A stretch of DNA of 43,471 nucleotides. It comes from Leekyejoonella antrihumi (lineage in GTDB: Bacteria > Actinomycetota > Actinomycetes > Actinomycetales > Dermatophilaceae). The position numbers and the translations under genes are program-made. The notes below the pieces were generated by a model. It saw only the letters and a program-made list of their open reading frames with translations. It ran no database searches and had not been told where the DNA came from. Below, piece by piece: positions 25,560 through 33,228 of the stretch; position 1 is the stretch's first letter, and every line of letters starts with the position of its first letter. The stretch lies in the NCBI RefSeq assembly GCF_007845645.1, contig NZ_VCQV01000040.1, forward strand, positions 1 through 43,471, read 5' to 3'.

Positions 25560-26273
25560 CTACCTGCGGGATGCGGGCGCCGACAGAACTGATGGGTCGA
25601 TGCGACCGTGGCGGCTGATGTCGTTCGTCGTGGAGGTCGCGATGAGGACGGCTTGGTCGCTCCGCTCGTGGGCCGCGGCGCGCCGAACCAGCCGCGCGGT
25701 CTCGTCGAAACCCGTGTGGGTAAGCCTGACCGACATCTGCTCGGCGGTGCGGTTGTAGCGGTGGAGGGTGATGTCGTGGCCTCGGCGTCGGTAACCTTCC
25801 GAAACGTCGCTGATGCCCTCACCACACTGGAACGCGAGCAGTAGGGCGCCGCCTGGACGTAGCACCCGATGTGCCTCCCGCAGGATCCGTGCAAGGTCGT
25901 CGTCGGGGTTGTGGATCGTCGAGTACCACGAGAACACGCCATCGAATGCGTGATCCGGGAACGGCAGGGCCGTCAGGGAACCAACCTGGGAGTGGAACTG
26001 GCCGTGGTCGGCCTGGGCGCGACGGACCATTCCCGGCGACAGGTCCATCCCGTCGACCCGGCAGCCCAGGGCATCGAGCAGCGGCATCATCCGCCCGGCT
26101 CCGCATCCGGCGTCGAGCACTCGCCGCGGGTCGGGTAGCAGCGAGCTGAAGTGCTCGATCATGGCGAGTTCGATGGGCAGCTCGGGCTCGGTTGCCCGGA
26201 AGTGGTCGGCGTACGTGTCGGCAACCTCGTCGTAGGCGCACTGCACCGCACTTTCGTCCTGGCAGATGCTCAT
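25560..26273 (-). CDS. class I SAM-dependent methyltransferase
   Basis: A 237-residue protein with the SAM-binding motif I VLDAGCGAGRMMP, GMDLSPGMVRRA (motif II acidic residue), LPFPDHAFDGVFSWYSTIHN and HRVLRPGGALLLAFQ. It resembles the Methyltransf_11 group acting on small molecules or lipids. Start ATG 26273 has GGGAGA 7 bases upstream. Substrate cannot be told. The adjacent nitroreductase remnant and PPOX enzyme on the same strand suggest a redox or detoxification operon. Confidence 0.88.
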   Translation of the reverse strand: MSICQDESAVQCAYDEVADTYADHFRATEPELPIELAMIEHFSSLLPDPRRVLDAGCGAGRMMPLLDALGCRVDGMDLSPGMVRRAQADHGQFHSQVGSLTALPFPDHAFDGVFSWYSTIHNPDDDLARILREAHRVLRPGGALLLAFQCGEGISDVSEGYRRRGHDITLHRYNRTAEQMSVRLTHTGFDETARLVRRAAAHERSDQAVLIATSTTNDISRHGRIDPSVLSAPASRR

Positions 26274-26365
26274 GGTCCAGTCTCCCAGGCCGGCGCGCAA
26301 TCGGGCAGTTTGATCGCGCAGTCGTCGCTGCTCCTGATGTCGGTACGCGGGCACCGACGCGGTGC

Positions 26366-26812
26366 CTACTCCGGCGCGTTGCTGTAGCAGCGGTCTGGTG
26401 CGACCAGCACGACGCACCGGCGCTGCTGCGCCATCACCCGGTCATACTCGGCCCAGTCGTCGTGCTCGCCGCCGGCAGCGACAAACACCTCACGCAGCAG
26501 CAGCCGTAACCTGTCGTCATCAACTCGCGGGTCCGGGTCGTCGGGCCCGCACAGCTGCGACCTGCCTTCGATGGTTGCCCACTGCCAGCCGGAACGTGCC
26601 GTCACCGCAACCTGTGGGCGGGCACGAAGATGAGCCAGCTTCACCGGTCCGTAGGTGGCAAAGCCCAGCACCGGGTGCGTGGTCACTGGGTGGTTCAGCA
26701 CGCCGGCATTGACGAGCGAGGCCTGCACCGTCCCGTCCCCACGAACCGTGGAGACCACCACCAAACCGTGCTCCTGGCTCGCCAACGTGGCGAAATCATC
26801 CAACGTCGTCAT
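26366..26812 (-). CDS. PPOX-fold enzyme, possibly F420-dependent
   Basis: A 148-residue split-barrel protein of the pyridoxamine-phosphate-oxidase superfamily, similar to the actinobacterial TIGR03618 group. It starts with LASQEHGLVVVSTVRGDGTV, then VLGFATYGPVKLAHLRARPQ, VAVTARSGWQWATIEGRSQL and a C-terminal VMAQQRRCVVLVAP. The cofactor may be F420, FMN or heme; sequence alone does not decide. It lies 92 bases upstream of the methyltransferase gene. Confidence 0.8.
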   Translation of the reverse strand: MTTLDDFATLASQEHGLVVVSTVRGDGTVQASLVNAGVLNHPVTTHPVLGFATYGPVKLAHLRARPQVAVTARSGWQWATIEGRSQLCGPDDPDPRVDDDRLRLLLREVFVAAGGEHDDWAEYDRVMAQQRRCVVLVAPDRCYSNAPE

Positions 26813-26867
26813 GAGGACCGCCGCACCCGATCATTGGTGTCACCGCAACGACCCGCTGCACGCCGTG

Positions 26868-27335
26868 TCAGCCGGCCGTGGCGGGCTGCGCGGGCAGGTC
26901 GGTGCGTGCGGTCACGTTCATCCGGTTCCACACGTTGATCGCGGCAATGGCCATCAGCAGGGTCAGCGTCTCCTTCTCGTCGAAAACCCCCCGGACGGCA
27001 CTCCATACGTCGTCGGTGACCCCGTCCTGGCTGATCAAGGTGACCTGCTCGGTGAAGGCCAGGGCAGCCTGCTCGCGTCCGTCGAACAGCGCACCCGCCT
27101 CGCTCCACGCCGCGATCAGGTCGAGCTTGCGCTGCTCGACTCCGGCCTTGCGTGCCTCCTCGATGTGCATGTCCAGGCACCACGCACAGTGGTTGATCTG
27201 GGAAGCGCGGGTCTTCACGATCGACAGCAGCTGCTCGTCGAGACTTCCGGAGTGGACGTACTTCTCCAGCCCGAGCACGGCCTTGTATGCGTCTGCATCG
27301 ACGTCGGGGATGGACATTCTCTGAGTGGTAGGCAT
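26868..27335 (-). CDS. carboxymuconolactone decarboxylase-like (AhpD-like) peroxidase
   Basis: A 155-residue AhpD-fold protein with the redox pair CAWC in INHCAWCLDMHIEEARKAG, the expected Cys-x-x-Cys-x-x-x-His motif. The rest, AALAFTEQVTLI and LLMAIAAINVWNRMNV, is typical of the antioxidant members. It likely reduces peroxides with thiols. AAGGAG precedes ATG 27335 by 5 bases. It is divergent from DoxX, and the intergenic palindrome at 27444 may regulate one or both. Confidence 0.9.
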   Translation of the reverse strand: MPTTQRMSIPDVDADAYKAVLGLEKYVHSGSLDEQLLSIVKTRASQINHCAWCLDMHIEEARKAGVEQRKLDLIAAWSEAGALFDGREQAALAFTEQVTLISQDGVTDDVWSAVRGVFDEKETLTLLMAIAAINVWNRMNVTARTDLPAQPATAG

Positions 27336-27443
27336 CTGCTCTCCTTGCGCTTGATCGTTCGACCCTTTGACGCTACGCCGCCCCGGTAGAGCCGCACACG
27401 CTGGTCAGCCAGTCGAATGACGCCCGATCACACGGCGTAGAGT

Positions 27444-27459
27444 AGTTGCACATTCAACT
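27444..27459. promoter_or_regulatory. AGTTG...CAACT palindrome before doxX-like gene
   Basis: AGTTG, then CACATT, then CAACT, in the gap between the divergent AhpD-like and DoxX genes, 36-51 bases before the DoxX start codon. Palindromes with TTGA/TCAA arms are common targets of MarR/DUF24-type redox regulators, and a MarR gene lies just downstream at 28139. AAGGGGAG at 27480-27487 is the DoxX ribosome site. Confidence 0.45.
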
Positions 27460-27495
27460 TCATCACTCGAGATCACCCCGAAGGGGAGATGCCTC

Positions 27496-28035
27496 ATGCA
27501 ATTTGCTCGTCTGGCAGCACGCACGGTCGTTGGTGGCCTCTTCATCGGCCACGGCACGCAGAAGCTCATGGGCTGGTTCGGCGGTCCAGGCCTGGAGGGC
27601 ACCGAGAAGATGATGGATGCCCTGCAGATGTACCCGACGCGCCGAAATGCCCTGGCGGCCGGAGCAACCGAGACAGTTGGCGGTGCCCTGCTTGCCACGG
27701 GGCTGGCCACGCCCCTCGCCGCGTCGAGCCTCATCGGCGTGATGACCACCGCAATCCGCAAGGTGCACGCACCCAATGGGGTGTGGAGTTCGGGCGGCGG
27801 GTACGAGTACAACATCACGATCATCGCCGCGCTGGCCACGCTGGTCGAGTCCGGCCCGGGCAAGCTCTCTCTTGACCACGCGCTCGGCATCGAGAAGAGG
27901 GGCTCGGCCGTCGCTCTCGGCGCGACCGCACTGGGGGTTGCCGCCTCATACGCGACGGTGGAGCTGGGTCGGCGCGCGGCAGAGCGCCACGCACGGCTGC
28001 ATCCCGCAGCGCCCGAGGACTCTGCGGCTCAGTAG
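27496..28035 (+). CDS. DoxX-family membrane protein
   Basis: A 179-residue protein with four helices. The family pattern FIGHGTQKLMGWFGGPGLEG is near the N-terminus, followed by ETVGGALLATGLATPLAASS, KVHAPNGVWSSGGGYEYN and a late helix around SAVALGATALGVAASYATV. DoxX proteins take part in thiol and oxidative-stress handling in actinobacteria together with SseA and SodA, although neither is nearby. It is divergent from the AhpD-like gene, with which it may share control. Confidence 0.87.
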   Translation: MQFARLAARTVVGGLFIGHGTQKLMGWFGGPGLEGTEKMMDALQMYPTRRNALAAGATETVGGALLATGLATPLAASSLIGVMTTAIRKVHAPNGVWSSGGGYEYNITIIAALATLVESGPGKLSLDHALGIEKRGSAVALGATALGVAASYATVELGRRAAERHARLHPAAPEDSAAQ

Positions 28036-28100
28036 GCCTTCGCCCCCTCCATTCGGGCACTCGGCGCGCCATCCCCTGCACACTCCGCAGGGCACTGCCA

Positions 28101-28138
28101 GGGTTTATGGAGGAAAACTAATAAGATAAACTAACTAC
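28101..28138 (+). promoter_or_regulatory. AT-rich promoter before MarR/MFS pair
   Basis: An AT-rich stretch in otherwise GC-rich DNA. TAAGAT (28122-28127) fits a -10 element, with the ATG 12 bases downstream, so the mRNA may be nearly leaderless. GGAGG (28109-28113) lies about 25 bases before the ATG, too far for a normal ribosome site. AACTAA occurs twice (28115, 28129) and could mark an autoregulatory site. Confidence 0.4.
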
Positions 28139-28588
28139 ATGGATGGTTCTACACCGCTCCTGGACGGCATCGCCGACGGAACAGTTGGAGAGTTGCGGGC
28201 CGCAGTGCTGATCCTGGCCCGGCGGATGCGTCATCAACAGGCCGAGGGCACCCTGTCCCCCTCAGAGGCCTCGGTTCTCGGCCGCGTCGGCAGAATGGGG
28301 CCGGTCACACCGGCCACCCTTGCACGCTGTGAGCACGTCCAACCCCCGTCGATGACCCACATCCTGGATCGACTCGCAGCCCGTGGTCTGGTGCGCAGGC
28401 ATCGCGATCTCGATGATCGTCGGCAACTGTTGGTCTCGCGTACGGCCGCGGGCGATGAGCTGGCAGAGGAGATCCGGGCGCTTCGTACCGAGTGGCTGGC
28501 ATGCCAGTTCGACCAGTTGAACTCCACGGACCGGGCCGCAATCACGGCCGCGGCGCCCGCCCTGCGGCGACTGGCCGAACTGGCATGA
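28139..28588 (+). CDS. MarR-family regulator of downstream MFS gene
   Basis: A 149-residue winged-helix regulator. LSPSEASVLGRVGRMGPVTP leads to the DNA-binding helix LARCEHVQPPSMTHILDRLA, and RGLVRRHRDLDDRRQLLVSR is the wing. Its last codons overlap the MFS gene by ATGA, so both are made from one mRNA and the regulator probably represses its own operon until the pump substrate appears. Confidence 0.88.
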   Translation: MDGSTPLLDGIADGTVGELRAAVLILARRMRHQQAEGTLSPSEASVLGRVGRMGPVTPATLARCEHVQPPSMTHILDRLAARGLVRRHRDLDDRRQLLVSRTAAGDELAEEIRALRTEWLACQFDQLNSTDRAAITAAAPALRRLAELA

Positions 28589-29988
28589 CCGATGACGGCG
28601 ACCAGGTCACAGACGCACTGACGGACACCACGGCAACCTCGAACACCCCACCGACAAGTGCTGAGGACGTAGAGATCCCGAGTGTCACGATTGAGCACAC
28701 CGAGCGCAAAACCGCTACTGCGCACAGCAAGTCCGTGCCGATGTTTGCCGCGCTGAAGGAGTACAACTACCGCCTTTACTTCACCGGTCAGGTGATCTCC
28801 AACACCGGCACCTGGATGCAGCGCATCGCGCAGGACTGGCTGGTGCTGCAGCTGACCAACTCGCCGTTCGCGGTCGGCATCACCACCGCGCTCCAGTTCC
28901 TGCCGGTACTGCTGTTCGGTGTCCTTGGCGGACTGGCCATCGACAGGTTCCCCAAGCGGACCATCCTGGTGGTCACCCAGGCCATCATGGGGGCACTTGC
29001 GACCGTGCTCGCTGTGCTGACTCTGACCGGGGCAGTCACGGTCTGGCACGTGGATGCCGTCGCGTTCGCGCTCGGCCTGGTCACCGTGGTCGACAATCCC
29101 ACTCGGCAGGTATTCGTCAACGAGATGGTGTCCCCACGGCTGGTCCGCAATGCGGTCAGTCTGAACACCGCCACCTTCCAGCTCGCACGTCTGGTAGGGC
29201 CGGCGGTCGCCGGCCTGCTGATCGCCGCGACCGGATCCGGCATCGCCTTCGCGATCAATGCGGCGTCCTACGCGGCCACCATCGTCGCACTGCTGGCCAT
29301 GCGAAAGGACCTCCTGCACCACCTTCCCCTGGCCAGCCGGGAGCGCGGCCAGCTCCGCGAGGGTTTTCGGTACGTCGCAGCCAGGCCACAGATCCTGTGG
29401 ATCATCGTGATGGTCTTCTTCATCGGCACGTTCGGATACAACTTCTCGGTGTTCTTGTCCGCCTACGCCAAAGACACCTTCCACACGAGCGCCAGCGTTT
29501 ACGGACTGCTCAACACCGCCCTGGCGATCGGTTCTCTGTTGGGTGCAGCGCTGGCCGCGCGACGATCGAGCGCGCGGCTCGGATTCCTGTTTGCGGTCGC
29601 GGCCGCCTTCTCGGGGCTGATGATCGTGCTGAGCGTGACCCCGTGGCTGCTGGCGTTCATGGCCCTCCTCGCGGTGTGCGGTCTTGCGTCCACGTCCTTC
29701 AGCACCACCGCGAACGCCTCGGTGCAGCTCGCCAGCGACCCGAAGGTGCGCGGCAGGGTGATGAGCTTGTACATGATGGTATTCATGGGTGGCACCCCGG
29801 TGGGCGGCCCGGTGTCCGGGTGGCTCGCCGACAGGTTCGGCGCACCCGCAGCAATGATGATCTGTGGCGGGATCTGCCTGATCGCCACGATCGTCAGTGC
29901 CCTGATCGCCGCCCATCAGTCCGGCATCAGACCACGGCTGGACCTGCACACCCACGTCGACCGACACCTGGTGCTGGTGCGTCGCTGA
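28585..29988 (+). CDS. MFS transporter (MFS_3/TetA-like)
   Basis: A 467-residue transporter. A 60-residue Thr-rich cytoplasmic start precedes helix 1. LYFTGQVISNTGTWMQRIAQ and DWLVLQLTNSPFAVGITTAL are characteristic of the MFS_3 (Enterobactin exporter-like) family. LGGLAIDRFPKRTILVVTQA is motif A. The ATGA overlap with the MarR gene fixes the start at 28585; an in-frame ATG inside the MarR gene is discounted. Likely an efflux pump for a ligand of that regulator. Confidence 0.9.
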   Translation: MTDDGDQVTDALTDTTATSNTPPTSAEDVEIPSVTIEHTERKTATAHSKSVPMFAALKEYNYRLYFTGQVISNTGTWMQRIAQDWLVLQLTNSPFAVGITTALQFLPVLLFGVLGGLAIDRFPKRTILVVTQAIMGALATVLAVLTLTGAVTVWHVDAVAFALGLVTVVDNPTRQVFVNEMVSPRLVRNAVSLNTATFQLARLVGPAVAGLLIAATGSGIAFAINAASYAATIVALLAMRKDLLHHLPLASRERGQLREGFRYVAARPQILWIIVMVFFIGTFGYNFSVFLSAYAKDTFHTSASVYGLLNTALAIGSLLGAALAARRSSARLGFLFAVAAAFSGLMIVLSVTPWLLAFMALLAVCGLASTSFSTTANASVQLASDPKVRGRVMSLYMMVFMGGTPVGGPVSGWLADRFGAPAAMMICGGICLIATIVSALIAAHQSGIRPRLDLHTHVDRHLVLVRR

Positions 29989-30068
29989 CCGGAAGGCAGG
30001 ATAAACCACCATTCCGGCGACGCGTCCTCGCTGTGCACCCGCTCTGGCAATCAGATGACCGTAGCCGA

Positions 30069-32939
30069 TCAGCGTTTTTCGGGGCTGGGGACGCGCTCCG
30101 ACGTCGGCGGCCAAGTCCACGGCGGAGTGGTGTCGGGCCACGGCCCGGACACCGCGACGTCAAAGGCTGCGCTTCGGAAGGTGACCTCGCCGGTGCCGGG
30201 GAACTTCGCATTCTGGAACGAAACCTGACCACCGGAGAACGCCGCGGTGTCGAAGCAGACCTCACCACCCGAGAACACCGCGTCTTCGAAAGACACCTCA
30301 CCATCGACGAACTCGGTGGGGCTGAGGAAGGAGAGCTCTCGCGCAGCGACCCGAGCACCACCGACAAAGCTGACTGTGCCGCCTGAGAACTCGGCGAAGT
30401 TGAAGGTCACCGAACTTCCCGTGAATCCCGCTCCGTCGAACGAGACCTCACCTCCGGCGAACTCGGCGAAGTTGAAGCTGACCTGGCAACCGGAGAACTC
30501 CGCACCGAGGAAGGAGACTTCACCGCCGGTGATGATCATGCCTACGAACGAGACCTCACCTGCGGCAAACTCCGTGTCCTCGAAGCTGACCCGGCCGCCG
30601 GCGAACACCGCACCGTCGAAGGTGTGCGTGCCGGTGAAACGTGCCCCGGTGAAGTCGAGGTCCATGCCCATCCAGCCGGGACTCTCCGTCGGTTGCAGGT
30701 GGGCCGTGATGATGCGGGTGATGGTCTCCCGCACGCGGGTGTCTGCGGCACGGCCTCCGTCGATGTCGATGTCGATGTCGATGCCCGGTTGCCGGCGCAG
30801 GTAGGCGCACAGCGCGTCGATGCACTCCTGGGACTTGCCGCGGTCGCCGAGATCGAGCCAGTCGTCTGCAACAGCTGCCATGGCGTGCGCGCCGGTGAGG
30901 CGGGAGGTCAGGGACACGCCGCGCAACCGCGCGGCCGCATCGGCATACCGCTCACAGAGCCGATCGACCCGGCCCAGGGCAACGGGTGGCGTTGCAGTCC
31001 GGTGCTTCTCGACGATGGGCTCGGGCTCATGTGCCACCGCGGCGACCATCGTGCTCGGCGTCACACGGTGGCCGACCGGGCTCGGTTCGTCGAGAGCGAC
31101 GCGGGTGGCAACGGCACCTACCTGCCGCGAGCGGCGCCGGTTGCCCGCCAGGCGCAGTGCGCCGGGCTGAATGGTTTCGAGTCGACGCTGCTTGACGTGC
31201 TCCGAGTCGATGTCCGCCCGGCTCAGCTGTCCGAGCACTCGGCCGTCCTTGACGACCGGCAGCACGGTGGCCCGCGCCTCGATCAGGTGCAGCTGTGCGG
31301 CGTCCAGGAACTCACGCGGCAGCAGGGGCCTGACTCCGTGATCGATCATCACGCCGATCGGAATCCTGTCGCTGTCCTGTGCGGACGCCCGCCGTGCCAG
31401 GTCGTCGGCGAACACCACACCCAGGTACTTGCCCGCTGCCTCGGTGACGGCAACCCCAGGAGTACCTTCGGCCGCCATCAGCTGCATTGCGCGCGCCACG
31501 GTCTCGTGCGCATCCAGGCAGGTAGCCGGACGCATCGCCTGCCGCACGACCCGCTGGTGCAGGATCCCGGTCCACATGTCGAAGTCGACACGCATGCCGC
31601 GGTGGAACAGCTTCTCGGTCATCGCGCGATCCTCGAAGAACGGCCCCGCAACAAGTTCAGCGGTGACCACTCCGATGATGAGCGGAACGATCATGGAGTA
31701 CTCGCCGGTGACCTCGGTGCAGAAGATGATCGCCGTGAACGGGGCCTTCGCGGCGGCCCCGAATGCCGCACCCATGGCCACGAGTGCGAACGCGGCGGGC
31801 ACCAGATGCATCGAGGGAAACACGGCGGTAAGGCCCATACCGACGCAGGCGCCCATGGTCGCGCCGACCAGGAACATCGGTGCGAGCGTGCCGCCAGAGG
31901 TCTGGGAGCCAAGAGCGAACCACCAGGAGATGAGCTTTGCGATGAACAGCGTTCCGAGCATTCCTATGGCGAAATGGCCATTGAGCGTGTCCGTGATCGC
32001 CGAGTAGCCCATCGACAGTGTTCGAGGCACAAATAGCCCAATGATGCCGTAGGCCGCGGCCCCGATGATCGGCCACCAAAACTGGCGGACCGGTAGCGCA
32101 CGAAATCCTGCCTCCGCGGCAAAGAGACCCTTGTCCATAACGACCGCGAGCAATCCGGCAAGAGCGCCGACGACAATGAAAAGAGGTAGGTGCAAAGGGC
32201 TTACCGACAGATGCCGTTGCACCGCAAAAAGCGGGACCGCTCCCATCAGCATGACGCGAATAGCGGCGGCGACCGCGGCCGCTGTTGCCACCGGAATAAT
32301 CGTGCGCATGCTGCGCTCGAACAACAACAGCTCGATCGCCAAGACGATTGCCGCTAGCGGGGCGTTGAACGTTGCGGACATACCGGCCGCGGCCCCTGTC
32401 GCAAGCAGGATCTTCCGCTCCGTCGGCGAGACCGACAGCGCCTGGCCGAGTAGTGAGCCCACCGAGCCGCCGGTCACGATGATCGGTCCCTCCGCACCGA
32501 AGGGTCCTCCGGTGCCGATGCAGATCGCCGCGGACAACGGCTTCGCGACAGCCGCTCGCGGGCGAATACGACTGTCCCGAGTCAAGATCGCCTCAAGCGA
32601 CTCGGGTATGCCGTGGCCGCGGATCACTGGAGACCAGGCCGCCATCAATGAGACCAGGACGGCACCACCGATCGTCACCAGGAGCAGCAACGGCCCCGGG
32701 TGGTACCCGCGAAGGCTCGGCAGGTCCGTCCCGACATCGTGCAGCAGCGTCAGGTGGGTGATCAAACCGATCATCTTGAACAACAACACAGCGGCAAAGC
32801 CGCCCACCAGGCCGAGGATGACGCCCATTGCCGTCATCAGCCACAGTCGCGCAGGGGTTGTCTGCCTCGTGACAGGGCGCTTGATATTGGGGATCAAGTC
32901 TCGTCCGAAACGATGCCTTATAACTCTACGGACGCTCAC
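30069..32939 (-). CDS. ClC chloride channel/antiporter fused to CBS domains and 12-residue repeats
   Basis: One uninterrupted 956-residue frame. Residues 30-455 are a ClC membrane domain with GHGIPES (108-114), GPFGAEGP (145-152, gating Glu 150) and GGTLAPMFLVGA. Residues about 465-590 are a CBS pair. Residues about 640-760 (RLCERYADAAARLRG, ECIDALCAYLRRQPG, RETITRIITAHLQ) match the region that normally links the membrane part to the repeats of actinobacterial pentapeptide-repeat proteins. Residues 782-928 hold about 12 units of xxVSFxxAxFxG, mostly 12 residues long. The proton-glutamate position of CLC-ec1 (E203) aligns with Leu 204 here (AIEL versus IIEEM), suggesting channel-like rather than exchanging transport. 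The first 1 kb of the gene is lower in GC than its neighbours. Confidence 0.85.
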   Translation of the reverse strand: MSVRRVIRHRFGRDLIPNIKRPVTRQTTPARLWLMTAMGVILGLVGGFAAVLLFKMIGLITHLTLLHDVGTDLPSLRGYHPGPLLLLVTIGGAVLVSLMAAWSPVIRGHGIPESLEAILTRDSRIRPRAAVAKPLSAAICIGTGGPFGAEGPIIVTGGSVGSLLGQALSVSPTERKILLATGAAAGMSATFNAPLAAIVLAIELLLFERSMRTIIPVATAAAVAAAIRVMLMGAVPLFAVQRHLSVSPLHLPLFIVVGALAGLLAVVMDKGLFAAEAGFRALPVRQFWWPIIGAAAYGIIGLFVPRTLSMGYSAITDTLNGHFAIGMLGTLFIAKLISWWFALGSQTSGGTLAPMFLVGATMGACVGMGLTAVFPSMHLVPAAFALVAMGAAFGAAAKAPFTAIIFCTEVTGEYSMIVPLIIGVVTAELVAGPFFEDRAMTEKLFHRGMRVDFDMWTGILHQRVVRQAMRPATCLDAHETVARAMQLMAAEGTPGVAVTEAAGKYLGVVFADDLARRASAQDSDRIPIGVMIDHGVRPLLPREFLDAAQLHLIEARATVLPVVKDGRVLGQLSRADIDSEHVKQRRLETIQPGALRLAGNRRRSRQVGAVATRVALDEPSPVGHRVTPSTMVAAVAHEPEPIVEKHRTATPPVALGRVDRLCERYADAAARLRGVSLTSRLTGAHAMAAVADDWLDLGDRGKSQECIDALCAYLRRQPGIDIDIDIDGGRAADTRVRETITRIITAHLQPTESPGWMGMDLDFTGARFTGTHTFDGAVFAGGRVSFEDTEFAAGEVSFVGMIITGGEVSFLGAEFSGCQVSFNFAEFAGGEVSFDGAGFTGSSVTFNFAEFSGGTVSFVGGARVAARELSFLSPTEFVDGEVSFEDAVFSGGEVCFDTAAFSGGQVSFQNAKFPGTGEVTFRSAAFDVAVSGPWPDTTPPWTWPPTSERVPSPEKR
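30759..30782. repeat. GTCGAT hexanucleotide, four tandem copies
   Basis: Four perfect GTCGAT units inside the ClC fusion gene, encoding the IDIDIDID run just before the 12-residue repeats. Changes in copy number would stay in frame and alter only linker length. Confidence 0.75.
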
Positions 32940-32986
32940 ATTCTTATTTTAGAAGCGTCCAGGATTGCGTTGTGACCGATCTCACT

Positions 32987-33020
32987 GTGATTAAGATCAT
33001 GTGTTAGTGATCTCAATCAC
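32987..33020. promoter_or_regulatory. 13-bp inverted repeat upstream of the ClC fusion gene
   Basis: GTGATTAAGATCA (32987-32999), 8-base spacer, TGATCTCAATCAC (33008-33020), one mismatch. It sits 48-81 bases before the ClC start in an AT-rich gap. A smaller GTGA...TCAC pair lies just left at 32972-32985. It may be an operator of the ClC gene. A hairpin terminator for the integrase gene is less likely given its distance. Confidence 0.5.
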
Positions 33021-33080
33021 GTTTTAAGAGACCCTTTCAATGACATCTTAAAATTCCATTCTAGCACTCTGCATGAACCG

Positions 33081-33097
33081 TCGAAGTGGCCCTTCGA
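33081..33097 (-). terminator. short hairpin downstream of the integrase gene
   Basis: TCGAAG, TGGCC, CTTCGA, about 130 bases beyond the integrase stop codon. It is a modest stem without a T-run. The interval 33098-33228 contains no tRNA gene; the left attachment site of the element should lie near here but cannot be recognised without the right end. Confidence 0.3.
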
Positions 33098-33228
33098 TGC
33101 CTCACGCCAGGATGATTGCCCTAACCGCTCGTCGCTAGAAATACCAGGGGAAGTACTGCATCCCGCATATGCGCAGTTGGCATAGTTTGTTGCGTCCGAG
33201 CCTGTTGCTCCACCAGCGGTTATGCACT

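Noticed and set aside
28234-30141. A 635-codon minus-strand frame across the MarR/MFS pair
   Set aside because: It is antisense to two recognisable genes with clear motifs; its protein is low-complexity (His/Gly/Asp/Arg-rich) and has no domain pattern. High GC makes such frames common.
30624-32036. A 470-codon plus-strand frame across the ClC fusion gene
   Set aside because: Antisense to the ClC, CBS and repeat domains, which carry clear motifs.
33098-33228. tRNA gene at the integration site
   Set aside because: No cloverleaf, GTTCGA T-arm or CCA end could be found; the attachment site remains unknown.
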